A stretch of 64,000 nucleotides of DNA, taken from the NCBI RefSeq assembly GCF_031583575.1, contig NZ_CP134146.1:2108001-2172000 (forward strand). Direction: 5' to 3'. The notes under the pieces were generated by a model that made no database searches, had not been told where the DNA came from, and saw only the letters and a program-made list of their open reading frames with translations. The DNA comes from Thalassotalea nanhaiensis (GTDB lineage: Bacteria > Pseudomonadota > Gammaproteobacteria > Enterobacterales > Alteromonadaceae). Of the stretch, positions 12,316 to 20,997 are shown piece after piece. The translations under genes and the position numbers were made by a program. The first letter of the stretch is position 1. Each line of letters starts with the position of its first letter.

Positions 12316-12783
12316 TTAAACCTCCTTCGCTAAATCAAAGGCAACAGACTTAATTGCTTTTTTGATCCGCTGATAAGTGCCACATCGGCAAATATTTCCT
12401 TGCATGGCATTATCTATTTCGTCATCTGTAGGCGTAGCATTGGTCGCTAAAAAACTTGCTGCATTCATGATCTGACCTGCCTGACAATAGCCACATTGTG
12501 GTACATTGTTTTCTAACCAAGCGGTTTGTAATGGATGGGTACCATCTTTAGATAATCCTTCTATGGTGGTAATGGATTTACCAGCTAATACACTAACAGG
12601 TGTAATGCATGAACGTGTCGCCACACCGTCTACGTGTACAGTACAAGCGCCGCATAAGCCACTGCCACAACCAAATTTTGTGCCAGTAATTTCTAATCGG
12701 TCGCGTAGATACCAAAGAAGCGGCATGTTTTCATCGACATCTATTGGCTGGTCTACGCCATTAACTTTAATTGATTTGCTCAT
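12316..12783 (-). CDS. (2Fe-2S)-binding subunit of molybdenum hydroxylase (IorA-like)
   Basis: 155 residues, the standard size. The plant-type [2Fe-2S] ferredoxin domain has [15 protein letters not shown] (about 40-54) plus a later Cys, and the C-terminal four-helix [2Fe-2S] domain has [10 protein letters not shown] (about 98) and [16 protein letters not shown] (about 129). It relays electrons from the Mo centre of the partner to an external acceptor. It has no signal peptide; Tat systems can export such a subunit as a hitchhiker on the RR-bearing partner. Its last codons contain the ribosome site of the large-subunit gene, whose start is 2 nt past the stop, indicating translational coupling. 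Confidence 0.93.
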   Translation of the reverse strand: MSKSIKVNGVDQPIDVDENMPLLWYLRDRLEITGTKFGCGSGLCGACTVHVDGVATRSCITPVSVLAGKSITTIEGLSKDGTHPLQTAWLENNVPQCGYCQAGQIMNAASFLATNATPTDDEIDNAMQGNICRCGTYQRIKKAIKSVAFDLAKEV

Positions 12784-12931
12784 CGTAGCTCTCTTATAGA
12801 AGGTTTAAACTAAGTCTAATATGTTAATATCATATTAATATACATTACTTTAGCAAATAATCACTATGTAACTGTGGATCTTTAATTGTAAGAAAGTATG
12901 AGTTAGTTAAAAATAGGCAGGTAACAATGAT

Positions 12932-12954
12932 AAAGCCCCATGGAATGGAGCTTT
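12932..12954 (-). terminator. weak terminator after tusE
   Basis: AAAGCCCCAT-GGA-ATGGAGCTTT pairs with one C-A mismatch. The T-tract on the minus strand is short (TTTATC), so termination may be partial. It separates the tus operon from the molybdenum hydroxylase operon. Confidence 0.5.
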
Positions 12955-12958
12955 CGTA

Positions 12959-13291
12959 TTATATACAGCGAGCAGGTTTTGGTAGGCCGGCAATTTTTGT
13001 CGCTTGTTTGGCAGGGCCTTTAGGGAATAATCGGTAAAGGTAGCGACTATTTGCTTTTTCTTCACCAAACTCTTGTTTTAGCGCTTTTATTAAAGCGCGA
13101 ATAGCGGGAGACGTTTTGTATTCTAAATAAAAACCGCGTACGAAATTAACAACTTGCCAATGATCCTCTGATAAAACAATGTTATCGCCTTCGGCAATAA
13201 TAATCGCTAGCTCTGCATCCCAATCACTAACCTGTAATAAATAGCCTTCTTTATCGGTTTCTATTTGTTGATTTTTAAATGTTATTGCCAT
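12959..13291 (-). CDS. tusE: sulfurtransferase TusE (DsrC family)
   Basis: 110 residues. DsrC/TusE hallmarks are the central [15 protein letters not shown] and the C-terminal [20 protein letters not shown] segment ending in PARCI, with the penultimate cysteine that receives sulfur from TusD. It passes persulfide sulfur to MnmA for 2-thiouridine at U34 of tRNA Lys, Glu and Gln. It is the last gene of tusDCBE and overlaps tusB by 10 bp. The single C-terminal Cys (no second Cys ten residues before) argues for TusE rather than dissimilatory DsrC. Confidence 0.93.
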   Translation of the reverse strand: MAITFKNQQIETDKEGYLLQVSDWDAELAIIIAEGDNIVLSEDHWQVVNFVRGFYLEYKTSPAIRALIKALKQEFGEEKANSRYLYRLFPKGPAKQATKIAGLPKPARCI

Positions 13292-13569
13292 GTGATCACT
13301 TTTGTTGCTGTATCAGACAATGTAACCAAGTCTTTTAAATTGGCCAAAACGATAGCACTATCGCCTATATCTACACCTCGTGCTTGTAGATGATTATATA
13401 AAGCATATACAGTTAGTGAATCAGTTCTCGTCATAAGCTTTGGATGAGCGACATTATAAACACCATCATCCATTAAAAAGAGGGTGTCTTTACTACTGAT
13501 AATGCTTAAGCAAAGATTGAGTTTATTGTCGTTAAATGCGCTGCTGCGCACAATATGTAAAATAGCCAT
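13282..13569 (-). CDS. tusB: sulfurtransferase complex subunit TusB (DsrH family)
   Basis: 95 residues, matching TusB/DsrH size. Begins [12 protein letters not shown] and contains the family's [10 protein letters not shown] segment. TusB forms the (TusBCD)2 heterohexamer and has a structural role in sulfur relay for tRNA 2-thiouridine. It lies between tusC (3-nt gap) and tusE (overlap) in the normal operon order. Confidence 0.9.
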   Translation of the reverse strand: MAILHIVRSSAFNDNKLNLCLSIISSKDTLFLMDDGVYNVAHPKLMTRTDSLTVYALYNHLQARGVDIGDSAIVLANLKDLVTLSDTATKVITWQ

Positions 13570-13572
13570 AAA

Positions 13573-13944
13573 TTAAAAAGTTAAAATAACGTCTGCTTGG
13601 TTGAGAATGAGTGAAAGTTCATCTTGGTTAACTAACTTAACATCTTTAAAGGCGAAGTTAGTAGTTAATTGTCGTTCGGTTAAACAAGCCTGACTAATAT
13701 AAATATTATCGATGTCGTAAAAGCCTAGCGCTTTAAAAGAAGATATAAAATCTTTACCATCAACACGCTCTGGATCCTGCTTAGCTTGCGTTTGATATAC
13801 ACCATCACCGATAAAAAATAATGACACATCCATTTCATAACTGGCCAATATTAGAGCTGCATCAAGCGCCTCTTTAGCATTGAATCTATCGAATGTTGAA
13901 CTGGTGTTTAATATTGCATACTTTTTTATTTGATCGGGCATCAT
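13573..13944 (-). CDS. tusC: sulfurtransferase complex subunit TusC (DsrF family)
   Basis: 123 residues, DsrE/F-like fold. ALILASYEMDVSLFFIGDGV is the family signature with the residues that line the trimer interface. Part of TusBCD. Overlaps tusD by 4 nt (ATGA type), so it is translationally coupled. A candidate cysteine is in ISQACLTERQL, but TusC is not thought to carry the catalytic sulfur. Confidence 0.9.
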   Translation of the reverse strand: MMPDQIKKYAILNTSSTFDRFNAKEALDAALILASYEMDVSLFFIGDGVYQTQAKQDPERVDGKDFISSFKALGFYDIDNIYISQACLTERQLTTNFAFKDVKLVNQDELSLILNQADVILTF

Positions 13945-14315
13945 AATTGTACCACCTTGTCAGCAGTACTTGTTAAAACAACTAGCTCGCCTAGGCCTGA
14001 TATCGTAAATGCAGGGTGAATATTATGATTAAACCCTTCATCATCATTATCAGTTAAACCACGACGTTCTCCAGCAGTAATACAAAGATGTAGGGGGGTT
14101 GATGTAAGTTTATTAAAATCTATCCAGGCAGTTAATAAATTAGTTTCATCACTAGGAGCTTGTACGTATTTATTCGCATTTAATACGCCATCTTGATAAA
14201 AAAAGATCCCATTAATACTGTGACCTTGTTGTACCAACTCTTGAGCATATGCCAAGGCGGTATTGGTTTTATTGTCAATGACTGAGGTTGTCACTATCAA
14301 CGCAAAACTACTCAA
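13941..14315 (-). CDS. tusD: sulfurtransferase complex subunit TusD (DsrE family)
   Basis: 124 residues, first gene of the operon. It starts with the TusD-like MSSFALIVTTSV and has the conserved sulfur-accepting cysteine in LHLCITAGERRGL (about residue 78). It receives persulfide from TusA and hands it to TusE. Upstream on the minus strand are two 53-bp hairpin repeats (14384-14472), so the tus mRNA leader may contain them if the promoter lies beyond. Confidence 0.92.
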   Translation of the reverse strand: MSSFALIVTTSVIDNKTNTALAYAQELVQQGHSINGIFFYQDGVLNANKYVQAPSDETNLLTAWIDFNKLTSTPLHLCITAGERRGLTDNDDEGFNHNIHPAFTISGLGELVVLTSTADKVVQL

Positions 14316-14383
14316 TTTATACCTATTTTTTATTAATTAAAAACAAAATGGCCATCAATGCCGACCGTGTATAACTATAAGCC

Positions 14384-14472
14384 GTCCATGTTTGATTGGC
14401 ATTCCATCATCCCTGATGTGAGTCAATCATTAAAACATCCATGTTTAATTGGCATTCCATCATCCCTGATGT
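14384..14472 (-). repeat. two 53-bp units of the NGGA-loop hairpin repeat
   Basis: CCATGTTT[G/A]ATTGGCATTCC followed by the hairpin CATCA-TCCC-TGATG occurs at 14386 and again at 14439 (period 53). A second hairpin, AACA-TCCA-TGTT, sits in each unit. Read on the minus strand (the transcribed strand of the flanking genes) the loops are GGGA and TGGA. The same 53-bp unit occurs inverted at 49856-49950. The 216 bp between tusD and the next gene otherwise hold the terminator at 14477-14506. Confidence 0.88.
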
Positions 14473-14476
14473 AAAA

Positions 14477-14506
14477 AAAAGCTCCGTACTAAGTAAGGAG
14501 CTTTTG
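14477..14506 (-). terminator. Rho-independent terminator after the BI-1 family gene
   Basis: AAAAGCTCC ... GGAGCTTTT with a run of eight T on the minus-strand side. It terminates the membrane-protein gene that ends at 14532. Confidence 0.88.
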
Positions 14507-14531
14507 ATTATAAATGATTTTTTATAATTTA

Positions 14532-15203
14532 TTAATCATCATTACCTGATAACACAGCTAATAAATGTAGTAAATGTACAAAAATATTATATATGTTTAA
14601 GTATAAAGACACTGTAGCGCGAATATAGTTCGTTTCACCACCGTGAATAATACGACTAGTATCAAACAGAATTAGACCAGACATAATTAAAATGATGCCT
14701 GCGCTAATTGCAAGTGATAGAGCCGGAATTGCAAGGAAGATATTGGCAATTATTGCAACAACAGCAACTAGTAGACCTACCATCAAGAAACCACCCATAA
14801 AAGAGAAGTCTTTTTTACTGGTTAGCGCATATGCTGATAATCCGAAGAAAATTAATGCCGTTCCACCTAAGGCTTGCATGATTAACGCGCCGCCACCTGG
14901 CATAGATGCATACATGCTTAACATAGGACCTAAAGAAGCACCCATTAAACCAGTAAATGCAAAAATCCAGTAAATGCCACTCGCTTTATCCGCTTGCTTA
15001 TGAACAACAAATAATAAACCAAATGCAGCTAAAGTCATTACTAACGCCGCTATGTGAGAAAGGCCCATGGCCATTGAGATACCCGCTGTTACCGCACTAA
15101 AAGCTAACGTCATACCTAATAGCATATAGGTGTTGCGTAAAACCTTATTGATTTCGATAGCTGAGCTTTGGCTAGCAGTATTAAAACCCATTTGAGATTG
15201 CAT
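14532..15203 (-). CDS. Bax inhibitor-1/YccA family inner-membrane protein
   Basis: 223 residues with seven predicted membrane helices, as in YccA/YbhL. Family signatures are the N-terminal NKVLRNTYMLLGMTLAFSAV and the C-terminal FDTSRIIHGGETNYIRATVSLYLNIYN. The C-terminal aspartates tied to pH-dependent Ca2+ leak in bacterial BI-1 homologues are present (FDTSRI and the terminal SGNDD). In E. coli, YccA interacts with and restrains FtsH. Single gene with its own terminator, and no operon partner. Confidence 0.93.
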   Translation of the reverse strand: MQSQMGFNTASQSSAIEINKVLRNTYMLLGMTLAFSAVTAGISMAMGLSHIAALVMTLAAFGLLFVVHKQADKASGIYWIFAFTGLMGASLGPMLSMYASMPGGGALIMQALGGTALIFFGLSAYALTSKKDFSFMGGFLMVGLLVAVVAIIANIFLAIPALSLAISAGIILIMSGLILFDTSRIIHGGETNYIRATVSLYLNIYNIFVHLLHLLAVLSGNDD

Positions 15204-15403
15204 AAAATTTCCTTTGAAAACTTAATTACTTAGTAAATCACTATTTATATTAGATGGGGATAAATTAAAAAAATTCAATATTTTTAGATTAAATGATTTT
15301 AAATCAATCCCTTTACCTACTTTTATATCGTAAACATCAACATAGGTAAACATAAATCGTGACATATTATGACATACGTTAAAATATTTGCCAGAAAAAG
15401 TGA

Positions 15404-16000
15404 CTAATAAGCATTTATTATTTGTTGTTTTCTGTAACAGTCATTGCTGTGATCGTTCACCATGCCACACGCCTGCATATGAGCGTAGATAATAGTAGAG
15501 CCAACAAATTTAAAACCTCTGTTTTTTAAATCTTTGCTGAGTTTGTCGGATATTTCTGATGTAGCAGGGTAGTCGGCCAATTTATCTAAATTATTTATTA
15601 TCGGCTTGTTATCTACATAAGCCCATATATAACTACAAAAACTGCCAAACTCTTGTTGGATTTCTAAAAACAGTTTGGCATTGTTCACTGCCGCCTTTAC
15701 CTTTAATCGGTTACGAATGATACCTGCGTCCAGTAAAAGCTCTTCTATTTTGTCGTCATCAAACTTTGCTACAGCTTTAACATCAAAATTGGCAAAAAGT
15801 CTGCGATAATTTTCTCTCTTTTTTAATACCGTATACCAACTCAAGCCAGCCTGTGCTGATTCTAACGTTAAAAATTCAAACATAGTTTGGTCATCTCTAA
15901 CAGGAACTCCCCATTCTTTATCGTGATATTCAACATAATCGGCTTTAGATTTATCTAGCCATGGACAACGGCATTTCATTTTAACAGTAGAGTTGGGCAT
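15404..16000 (-). CDS. tag: DNA-3-methyladenine glycosylase I
   Basis: 198 residues. Excises 3-methyladenine from alkylated DNA (base excision repair). The zinc ligands of E. coli Tag are all present: Cys in KCRCPWL, His in EYHDKEWGVP, and His and Cys in DHSNDCYRKQ. The catalytic region around FLTLESAQAGLSWYTVLKKR is typical. The start at 16000 has AGGAAA at good spacing; a start seven codons later would give a length closer to E. coli Tag but lacks a ribosome site. The spacer to the BI-1 gene (15204-15403) is AT-rich with nothing recognisable. Confidence 0.94.
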   Translation of the reverse strand: MPNSTVKMKCRCPWLDKSKADYVEYHDKEWGVPVRDDQTMFEFLTLESAQAGLSWYTVLKKRENYRRLFANFDVKAVAKFDDDKIEELLLDAGIIRNRLKVKAAVNNAKLFLEIQQEFGSFCSYIWAYVDNKPIINNLDKLADYPATSEISDKLSKDLKNRGFKFVGSTIIYAHMQACGMVNDHSNDCYRKQQIINAY

Positions 16001-16110
16001 TTAATTTCCTGACAGAAGGTGAGGGGTTGTTCATATATTGTTAATTTAGCAGAAAATTCAATCGAACTGGCGAAAAAATTTGCAAACAAACTTTTTTTTG
16101 AAATTAATGC

Positions 16111-16139
16111 TTTACAACAATTAAGAGACTCTTTAATAT
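16111..16139 (+). promoter_or_regulatory. sigma70 promoter of tRNA-Ser copy 1
   Basis: TTTACA (16111-16116), 17-bp spacer, TAATAT (16134-16139), then the GC-rich discriminator TCGCCCC typical of stringently controlled stable-RNA promoters. The same -35, 17-bp spacer and -10 occur before the second tRNA-Ser at 46498-46526. The tRNA begins about 31 nt after the expected start site. Confidence 0.8.
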
Positions 16140-16177
16140 TCGCCCCATCTTGAAGCAAGCATTGTTTTAAGACTTCA

Positions 16178-16268
16178 GGTGAGATGGCTGAGTGGTCGAA
16201 AGCACCGGTCTTGAAAACCGGCATGGGTTTGTAGCCCATCTAGAGTTCAAATCTCTATCTCACCGCCA
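16178..16268 (+). tRNA. tRNA-Ser (anticodon TGA), copy 1
   Basis: 91 nt including encoded CCA. Acceptor GGTGAGA pairs with TCTCACC, then G and CCA. Anticodon stem CCGGT/ACCGG has loop CTTGAAA, giving anticodon TGA at 16212-16214. The long variable arm (CATGGGTTTGTAGCCCAT) is the class II feature expected of tRNA-Ser. The sequence is identical to the copy at 46537-46627. Confidence 0.97.
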
Positions 16269-16277
16269 TATTTAAAG

Positions 16278-16307
16278 AAAAGCCCAACATAAGTTGGGCT
16301 TTTTTTT
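16278..16307 (+). terminator. terminator after tRNA-Ser copy 1
   Basis: AAAAGCCCAAC-ATAA-GTTGGGCTTTTTTTT: perfect 7-bp GC-containing stem and T8, 10 nt past the CCA. Confidence 0.93.
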
Positions 16308-16321
16308 ATCCAATAAAAAAT

Positions 16322-16430
16322 CATGGGTTTGTAGCGCTAATCCAACTTAGAGCTCAAATCTCTATCTCCAGGTTTTTTTCACGTCCTTGTGAAAACCACA
16401 TCACTTCATTCTTGAGGTTAACCGTCATAT
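16322..16430 (+). repeat. decayed tRNA-Ser 3'-half plus hairpin repeat
   Basis: Fifty bases past the tRNA, CATGGGTTTGTAGC reappears, followed after a short insertion by TAGAGCTCAAATCTCTATCT. These match the variable arm and T-arm of tRNA-Ser at 16222-16260 with one change in the second block. Next come hairpins TTTTCAC-GTCCTT-GTGAAAA and ACTTCA-TTCT-TGAGGT, then ACCGTCATAT resembling the tRNA end ACCGCCATAT. It cannot fold as a tRNA. The equivalent tail follows the second tRNA-Ser at 46673-46861. Together with the terminator it fills the spacer up to the next gene. Confidence 0.8.
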
Positions 16431-16555
16431 AAAAAAGCCTTTGCTAGAATATATTGTGATCATAAAAAACTTGAAAAAACTACTTACAAATCTCCTACTA
16501 AACATACTTTTTATTAGAAAATTTAATTGCTAGGCTTAAGAAAACACGTAAACCA

Positions 16556-17095
16556 ATGGAAAAAAAATTGAAAAATACAGTGCTGTCCATTTTTCTTGTA
16601 ATTTTGGTAAGTGGATGTGCCAATAATTGGCGCACAGCAAGTCGAGAATCCGCTGGTATTGCTCCTATACCCAGTGAGAATAAAGCTGCTGTGATTGAAG
16701 TATATGCTGCCGATGCCTTCAGTTGGCGTGGTTGGTTTGCTGTGCACCCTTGGATAGCAATCAAAGAGGCTAACGCATCAGAATATACCGTTTATGAAGT
16801 AACAGGGTGGCGGGTAAAAAGAGGCTTGCCAGCAATAAGAAGCTATCAAACAGTAACACCAGATCGTTATTGGTATGGTTCAAAACCGGAAAAGTTAATC
16901 TCGTTAAAAGGCGAACAAGCCGAAAAATTAATTCCTAAGGTTAAAACTGCAGTTGAAAGTTACCCCTGGGCAAATGAATATACTGTATTTCCTGGCCCTA
17001 ATAGTAATACTTTTTTAGCTTGGATAGGTTTACAGGTGCCCGAGCTTGAGTTAGAGCTACCGTTTAGTGCTATTGGAAGTGGTTATGTAGACTAG
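16556..17095 (+). CDS. DUF3750 family lipoprotein
   Basis: 179 residues. Type II signal peptide with lipobox VSGC (Cys about 21). The mature domain matches DUF3750 as I recall it: VIEVYAADAFSWRGWFAVHP, GWRVKRGLPAIR, TPDRYWYGSKPE, GPNSNTFLAWIG and LPFSAIGSGYVD. Function is unknown. The conserved His in AVHPWI and Asn in PGPNSNTF look like a papain-like/NlpC-type pocket, but that is a guess. It is probably exported and anchored to a membrane. Single gene behind the tRNA-Ser. Confidence 0.85.
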   Translation: MEKKLKNTVLSIFLVILVSGCANNWRTASRESAGIAPIPSENKAAVIEVYAADAFSWRGWFAVHPWIAIKEANASEYTVYEVTGWRVKRGLPAIRSYQTVTPDRYWYGSKPEKLISLKGEQAEKLIPKVKTAVESYPWANEYTVFPGPNSNTFLAWIGLQVPELELELPFSAIGSGYVD

Positions 17096-17203
17096 AAGGT
17101 TAGCGACTTCCATTTGGTAATCATCAAAAGCAATTAAAGCTTTTACATTTTCAGCATTCTTAACATAATCTTGGGCTTAATCTTTGTATCCTCCCAAAAA
17201 TAT

Positions 17204-17229
17204 AAAAGCCCACAACTGTGGGCTTTTAC
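17204..17229. terminator. bidirectional terminator
   Basis: AAAAGCCCACA-AC-TGTGGGCTTTT lies between two convergent lipoprotein genes and has A- and T-runs on both sides. Confidence 0.88.
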
Positions 17230-17254
17230 AATTTCAATTATATGTATTCACTTA

Positions 17255-17704
17255 TTAGATCATAATTGAATTATATAATGGTCTCATTGAACATGCGTCT
17301 TCAACAGAGCCTACATGGAAAGACACGCCTTCAATCCATCGTAAGTTAATTGTATGTTCTTCTCTTTTTCTAAAATTTTCTTCATTTGAATTATTGGTTT
17401 TGTAAAAACAATCTACAACAACAATGTACTTTTTAGGTTTAACTTTTAATATATTTTGCTCAAATGTTTCTTGATTGCCTTTAGCATTAAAAATATATTT
17501 ATTACTATCTAAATGCCTAATACTTTCAATCTCAAAATGCCATTGAGCTTCACTGTACTTTTCTATACCAGAATAATTTTTTCCACTAAGTTTTATTGCT
17601 CTTACATTATCCTGATCAAAAGAGTTACTTGTAGGGGAGGTAGAGCAGCCAACCATAATCATCGTTAGCGCGCAGATAAGGTAAGTTTTAATTTTTGTAC
17701 TCAT
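17255..17704 (-). CDS. hypothetical lipoprotein
   Basis: 149 residues from the ATG at 17704 (MSTKIKTYLICALTMIMVGC). The lipobox MVGC at residues 17-20 fixes this start; an upstream ATG at 17761 would put 19 polar residues before the signal peptide. The mature part is a small, charged, probably beta-rich domain with two Cys (VVDCFYK and EDACSMRP) that could form a disulfide. I do not recognise the family. No operon partner. Confidence 0.72.
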   Translation of the reverse strand: MSTKIKTYLICALTMIMVGCSTSPTSNSFDQDNVRAIKLSGKNYSGIEKYSEAQWHFEIESIRHLDSNKYIFNAKGNQETFEQNILKVKPKKYIVVVDCFYKTNNSNEENFRKREEHTINLRWIEGVSFHVGSVEDACSMRPLYNSIMI

Positions 17705-18104
17705 AATATTTTTCTTTATTAAGCTTTTAAATTTTTGACAATCACACAATAAACAAAACATCTTTACGATTTTGTAAATATTTGTTAATTATTGTAAAGA
17801 TGTACAATATACATAAAAAGTCCGTAGAATCAATTGTTAACGTTCGTTTATTTATCATTTTTTTATCTATTTTATATCAATCAATTGAGGATGTAGCGTT
17901 TAACTATTTACTAATAAGTTGATTTTAATAGGATTTATCAGATAAATGATGCGTATTCATACGTAATGATACTTAAGGGTTACTATTTTGATTATTTAAC
18001 CTTAAATAATAAATTTAACTAACAGAGCTATTGAAAGGCGTATTGGTTAGATGCAACACTGTAATTTCTATATGTAATTGCCGATAAATAATAACAGGGA
18101 ATTT
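17705..18104. other. gene-free AT-rich spacer
   Basis: About 400 bp between two divergent genes. It is strongly AT-rich and presumably holds both promoters. A 40-codon frame at about 17801 lacks a convincing ribosome site. No repeat or stable hairpin was seen. Confidence 0.5.
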
Positions 18105-19796
18105 ATGAGCAAACTAGCAACCGAAGCAGACGATGATTTTAGTACTGACAGAACAAATAAAAAAACAACTGTTAGAAATGGTCGTCGCTTTAGAAAGTCA
18201 CTGGTTGATGAACATTATGATGTTATCGTTGTTGGCTCTGGTATTGGTGGGCTAACAAATGCAGCTTTATCATCGCTACTTGGAAAAAAGGTTTGTGTAC
18301 TTGAGCAACATTATACCGCGGGTGGCTTTACTCATGCATACCGACGTAAAGGATACGAATGGGATGTAGGTGTGCATTATATTGGTGAAGTTCATAAAGA
18401 GTATTCTTCATTACGCCGTATATTCGATGTCATTAGTAACAGTCGCCTCAAATGGGCCGAAATGGATCCCGTGTACGACAAAATTGTATTAGGTAATGAA
18501 GAGTATGATTTTGTTGCAGGAAAAGATAATTTTATTTCTCATCTTGTAGAGCGTTTTCCTGACGATGAACGTGCTATTAATCTCTATGTAGAACTGGTTA
18601 GAAAACTCAGTAAACAAAGTGCTAAATACTTTGCAGGACAAGCATTGCCACTATGGTTCGCAAAGGTTTATAACCAATTTAGGCCCTTGTTTGTATCTAA
18701 AGAGTTCTTTCTAACGACACGTGAAGTACTTGAAAGCTTGACGTCAAACCAAAAACTTATCTCGGTGTTAACAGGTCAATGGGGAGATTATGGTCATGTT
18801 CCTAAAGAATCTGCATTCTTAATGCATGCATTACTTGCAAAACACTATCTTGCCGGTGCAGCTTATCCAGTTGGTGGCGCCTCAGCAATTGCACGCGAAA
18901 TAATACCTACAATTGTTAAATCAGGCGGAGGTGTTTTTACTGATGCTCTTGTTGAAGAAGTGTTGATAAAGAATAATACCGCTTATGGCGTAAAACTCAG
19001 TAATGGCTGCGAAATTACTGCAGATAAAATCGTCAGCAACATTGGCTTTGTTAAAACCATGCAGAAGTTATTACCTGAATCCATCCAAAGCGAACATAAA
19101 ATTTCGCATTGGATGAATGAGGTTAATCTTTCTAGCAGCTCTATTTGTTTATATGCCGGATTTAAAGGTGACAGTAAAGAGTTAAATTTACACAGTACTA
19201 ATTTATGGTTATACCCTAATAGTGATCATGAGGGGAATGTAGAGCGTTTTCAAAATACAACCAAAGATGATGTCGAAACAGAGCTACCATTAGTATACAT
19301 ATCCTTTCCTTCAACTAAAGATCCTCAGTGGTCTACTCATTTTCCTAATAAATCTACTGTTGAAATTGTTTCTATCACTCATAGTCATTGGTTTGAGCAA
19401 TGGCAAGGAACAGAGTGGAACAAAAGAGGCGATGAATATATTGCATACAAAGAGGCGCTGTCACAAAAACTATTAAATAAGTTGTTCGAACGAAAGCCAC
19501 AATTACGTGACAAGCTTGATTATTATGAGCTGTCAACGCCATTATCTACGCAATTTTATCAGCATAATGTTGAAGGTGAAATTTATGGATTGGATCATAG
19601 GGTAGAGCGTTTTAATAAATCGTTCCTGCATCCTCAAACTCCGATTAAAAACCTTTATTTAACCGGTGCCGATATTATGACTGCAGGTGTTGGTGGTGCC
19701 TTAATGGGTGGTGTGATGACAACTATGCGTATGCAAGGTTTAAGAAAAATGTCACAGGTAACAAAATTACTGAAACGTTACTCTAATAACAGTTAA
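18105..19796 (+). CDS. CrtI/CrtISO/retinol-saturase-like FAD oxidoreductase
   Basis: 563 residues from the ATG at 18105, preceded by CAGGGA; a TTG at 18078 is in frame but weaker. The N-terminal FAD-binding motif is DVIVVGSGIGGLTNAALSS (about 40-58), then the second-strand acid LEQHYTAGGFTHAYRRKGY. The C-terminal FAD motif is LYLTGADIMTAGVGGALMGG. The plan matches phytoene desaturase, carotenoid isomerase and all-trans-retinol 13,14-reductase relatives. No other carotenoid gene is nearby, so the substrate could be another polyunsaturated lipid or isoprenoid. Confidence 0.88.
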   Translation: MSKLATEADDDFSTDRTNKKTTVRNGRRFRKSLVDEHYDVIVVGSGIGGLTNAALSSLLGKKVCVLEQHYTAGGFTHAYRRKGYEWDVGVHYIGEVHKEYSSLRRIFDVISNSRLKWAEMDPVYDKIVLGNEEYDFVAGKDNFISHLVERFPDDERAINLYVELVRKLSKQSAKYFAGQALPLWFAKVYNQFRPLFVSKEFFLTTREVLESLTSNQKLISVLTGQWGDYGHVPKESAFLMHALLAKHYLAGAAYPVGGASAIAREIIPTIVKSGGGVFTDALVEEVLIKNNTAYGVKLSNGCEITADKIVSNIGFVKTMQKLLPESIQSEHKISHWMNEVNLSSSSICLYAGFKGDSKELNLHSTNLWLYPNSDHEGNVERFQNTTKDDVETELPLVYISFPSTKDPQWSTHFPNKSTVEIVSITHSHWFEQWQGTEWNKRGDEYIAYKEALSQKLLNKLFERKPQLRDKLDYYELSTPLSTQFYQHNVEGEIYGLDHRVERFNKSFLHPQTPIKNLYLTGADIMTAGVGGALMGGVMTTMRMQGLRKMSQVTKLLKRYSNNS

Positions 19797-19822
19797 AGTC
19801 TTTTAATTTCATTAGCATTAAA

Positions 19823-19847
19823 TTTAGCCTGTTTTATGCAGGCTAAA
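19823..19847. terminator. bidirectional terminator overlapping the chrA stop
   Basis: TTTAGCCTG-TTTTATG-CAGGCTAAA, a 9-bp perfect stem between convergent genes. The last codons and stop of chrA lie inside it. Confidence 0.75.
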
Positions 19848-20997
19848 CAAATAACCCTACAACTAAGCCTGATACTATAAAAAACGCCACTAACCACATT
19901 ATTGACACCTTTAAGTGCTTAAATAAATACCAACCGGCCCCAACTAGAGCAATGTCTACAGTATTAAACACCGCATTAGCAAATACTGGATTATAAAGTG
20001 CTGAAAACAGTAACCCTACTACAGAGGCGTTTACGCCTGCGACAATGCCAGACAGCTTAGGATGATTGGCAAGCTTGTGCCAATTATTTAGAACGGTTAG
20101 TAATAATAAAAAACCAGGTAAGAAAACAGCTAAGGTAGCAAGTAATGCACCGACAAGGGGTGTACTTGGTAATAAGTGAAAACCTAAATATGTCGCAAAC
20201 GTAAACATAGGCCCCGGTACTGCTTGAGCCGCAGCATAACCGGTAAGAAAAGTATCTTGAGTGACTTGCTCACCTAGAATATTTTGCAATAATGGCAGTA
20301 CTACATGTCCGCCACCGAATACCAAACTACCAGCTTGGTAAAAGTCACTAAACACTTTGATCGAAGTAGAATATTCCCCTAATAAAGGCAAACCAAATAG
20401 TAGTCCAACAAAAACTATAAAAGGTATGGTTGAAATATTTGATTTTTCTGTCAAGTGATTGGTGTTTTCAGATAAGTACTTAAGGCCTATTAAAGCAGCA
20501 ATAACCAAAACCATTATTTGAGACAATATCCCTGAAACTAGCCATAATGCAATAGCAGTAAAGAAACACAACCCTACAGTTATAGTGTCCTTACAAAAGC
20601 TTTTATACATCCCCCAACAAGCGTCAGCAACGACCACTACAGCTAAGAGTTTTAACCCATGAATGATTTGTTGAAATATACTTGTGTCGGTAAGTTGGCT
20701 ACTAAGTACTGCGAGTATTAGCATTAATAGCACTGAGGGCAATGTAAAGCCTATAAATGCGAGGCATGCTCCCATGAGTCCGTGCTTTTTATAGCCTATG
20801 GCGAAGCCAACCTGACTTGAACCTGGCCCTGGTATAAATTGGCTTAATGCAACTATTTGGGCGTACTCTTGATCGTCCAGCCATTTTAGTTTTTCAACAA
20901 AGGTGTTTCTAAAATAGCCAATGTGAGCAGCAGGGCCTCCAAAACTGATCCAACCAAGTAAAAAAAAGGTTTTAAAAACAATAAACAAAACGTTCAT
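19843..20997 (-). CDS. chrA: chromate transporter ChrA (CHR family)
   Basis: 384 residues, long-chain CHR protein with two homologous CHR domains and about 10-12 membrane helices. N-domain motifs are FFLLGWISFGGPAAHIGYFR and the signature LSQFIPGPGSSQVGFAIGY. The C-domain has the matching GGGHVVLPLLQ and AAAQAVPGPMFTFATYLG. ChrA proteins export chromate by proton-coupled antiport. Resistance is the known role, although many marine CHR proteins are uncharacterised and might move sulfate or other oxyanions. Divergent from the CapA-like gene, no chrB regulator nearby. Confidence 0.93.
   Translation of the reverse strand: MNVLFIVFKTFFLLGWISFGGPAAHIGYFRNTFVEKLKWLDDQEYAQIVALSQFIPGPGSSQVGFAIGYKKHGLMGACLAFIGFTLPSVLLMLILAVLSSQLTDTSIFQQIIHGLKLLAVVVVADACWGMYKSFCKDTITVGLCFFTAIALWLVSGILSQIMVLVIAALIGLKYLSENTNHLTEKSNISTIPFIVFVGLLFGLPLLGEYSTSIKVFSDFYQAGSLVFGGGHVVLPLLQNILGEQVTQDTFLTGYAAAQAVPGPMFTFATYLGFHLLPSTPLVGALLATLAVFLPGFLLLLTVLNNWHKLANHPKLSGIVAGVNASVVGLLFSALYNPVFANAVFNTVDIALVGAGWYLFKHLKVSIMWLVAFFIVSGLVVGLFV

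Noticed and set aside
15976-16239. 87-codon minus-strand frame over tRNA-Ser copy 1
   Set aside because: Antisense to the tRNA and its promoter, overlaps tag; no ribosome site.
17801-17923. Short frame starting MYNIHKK
   Set aside because: No ribosome site, AT-driven composition; most likely noncoding.
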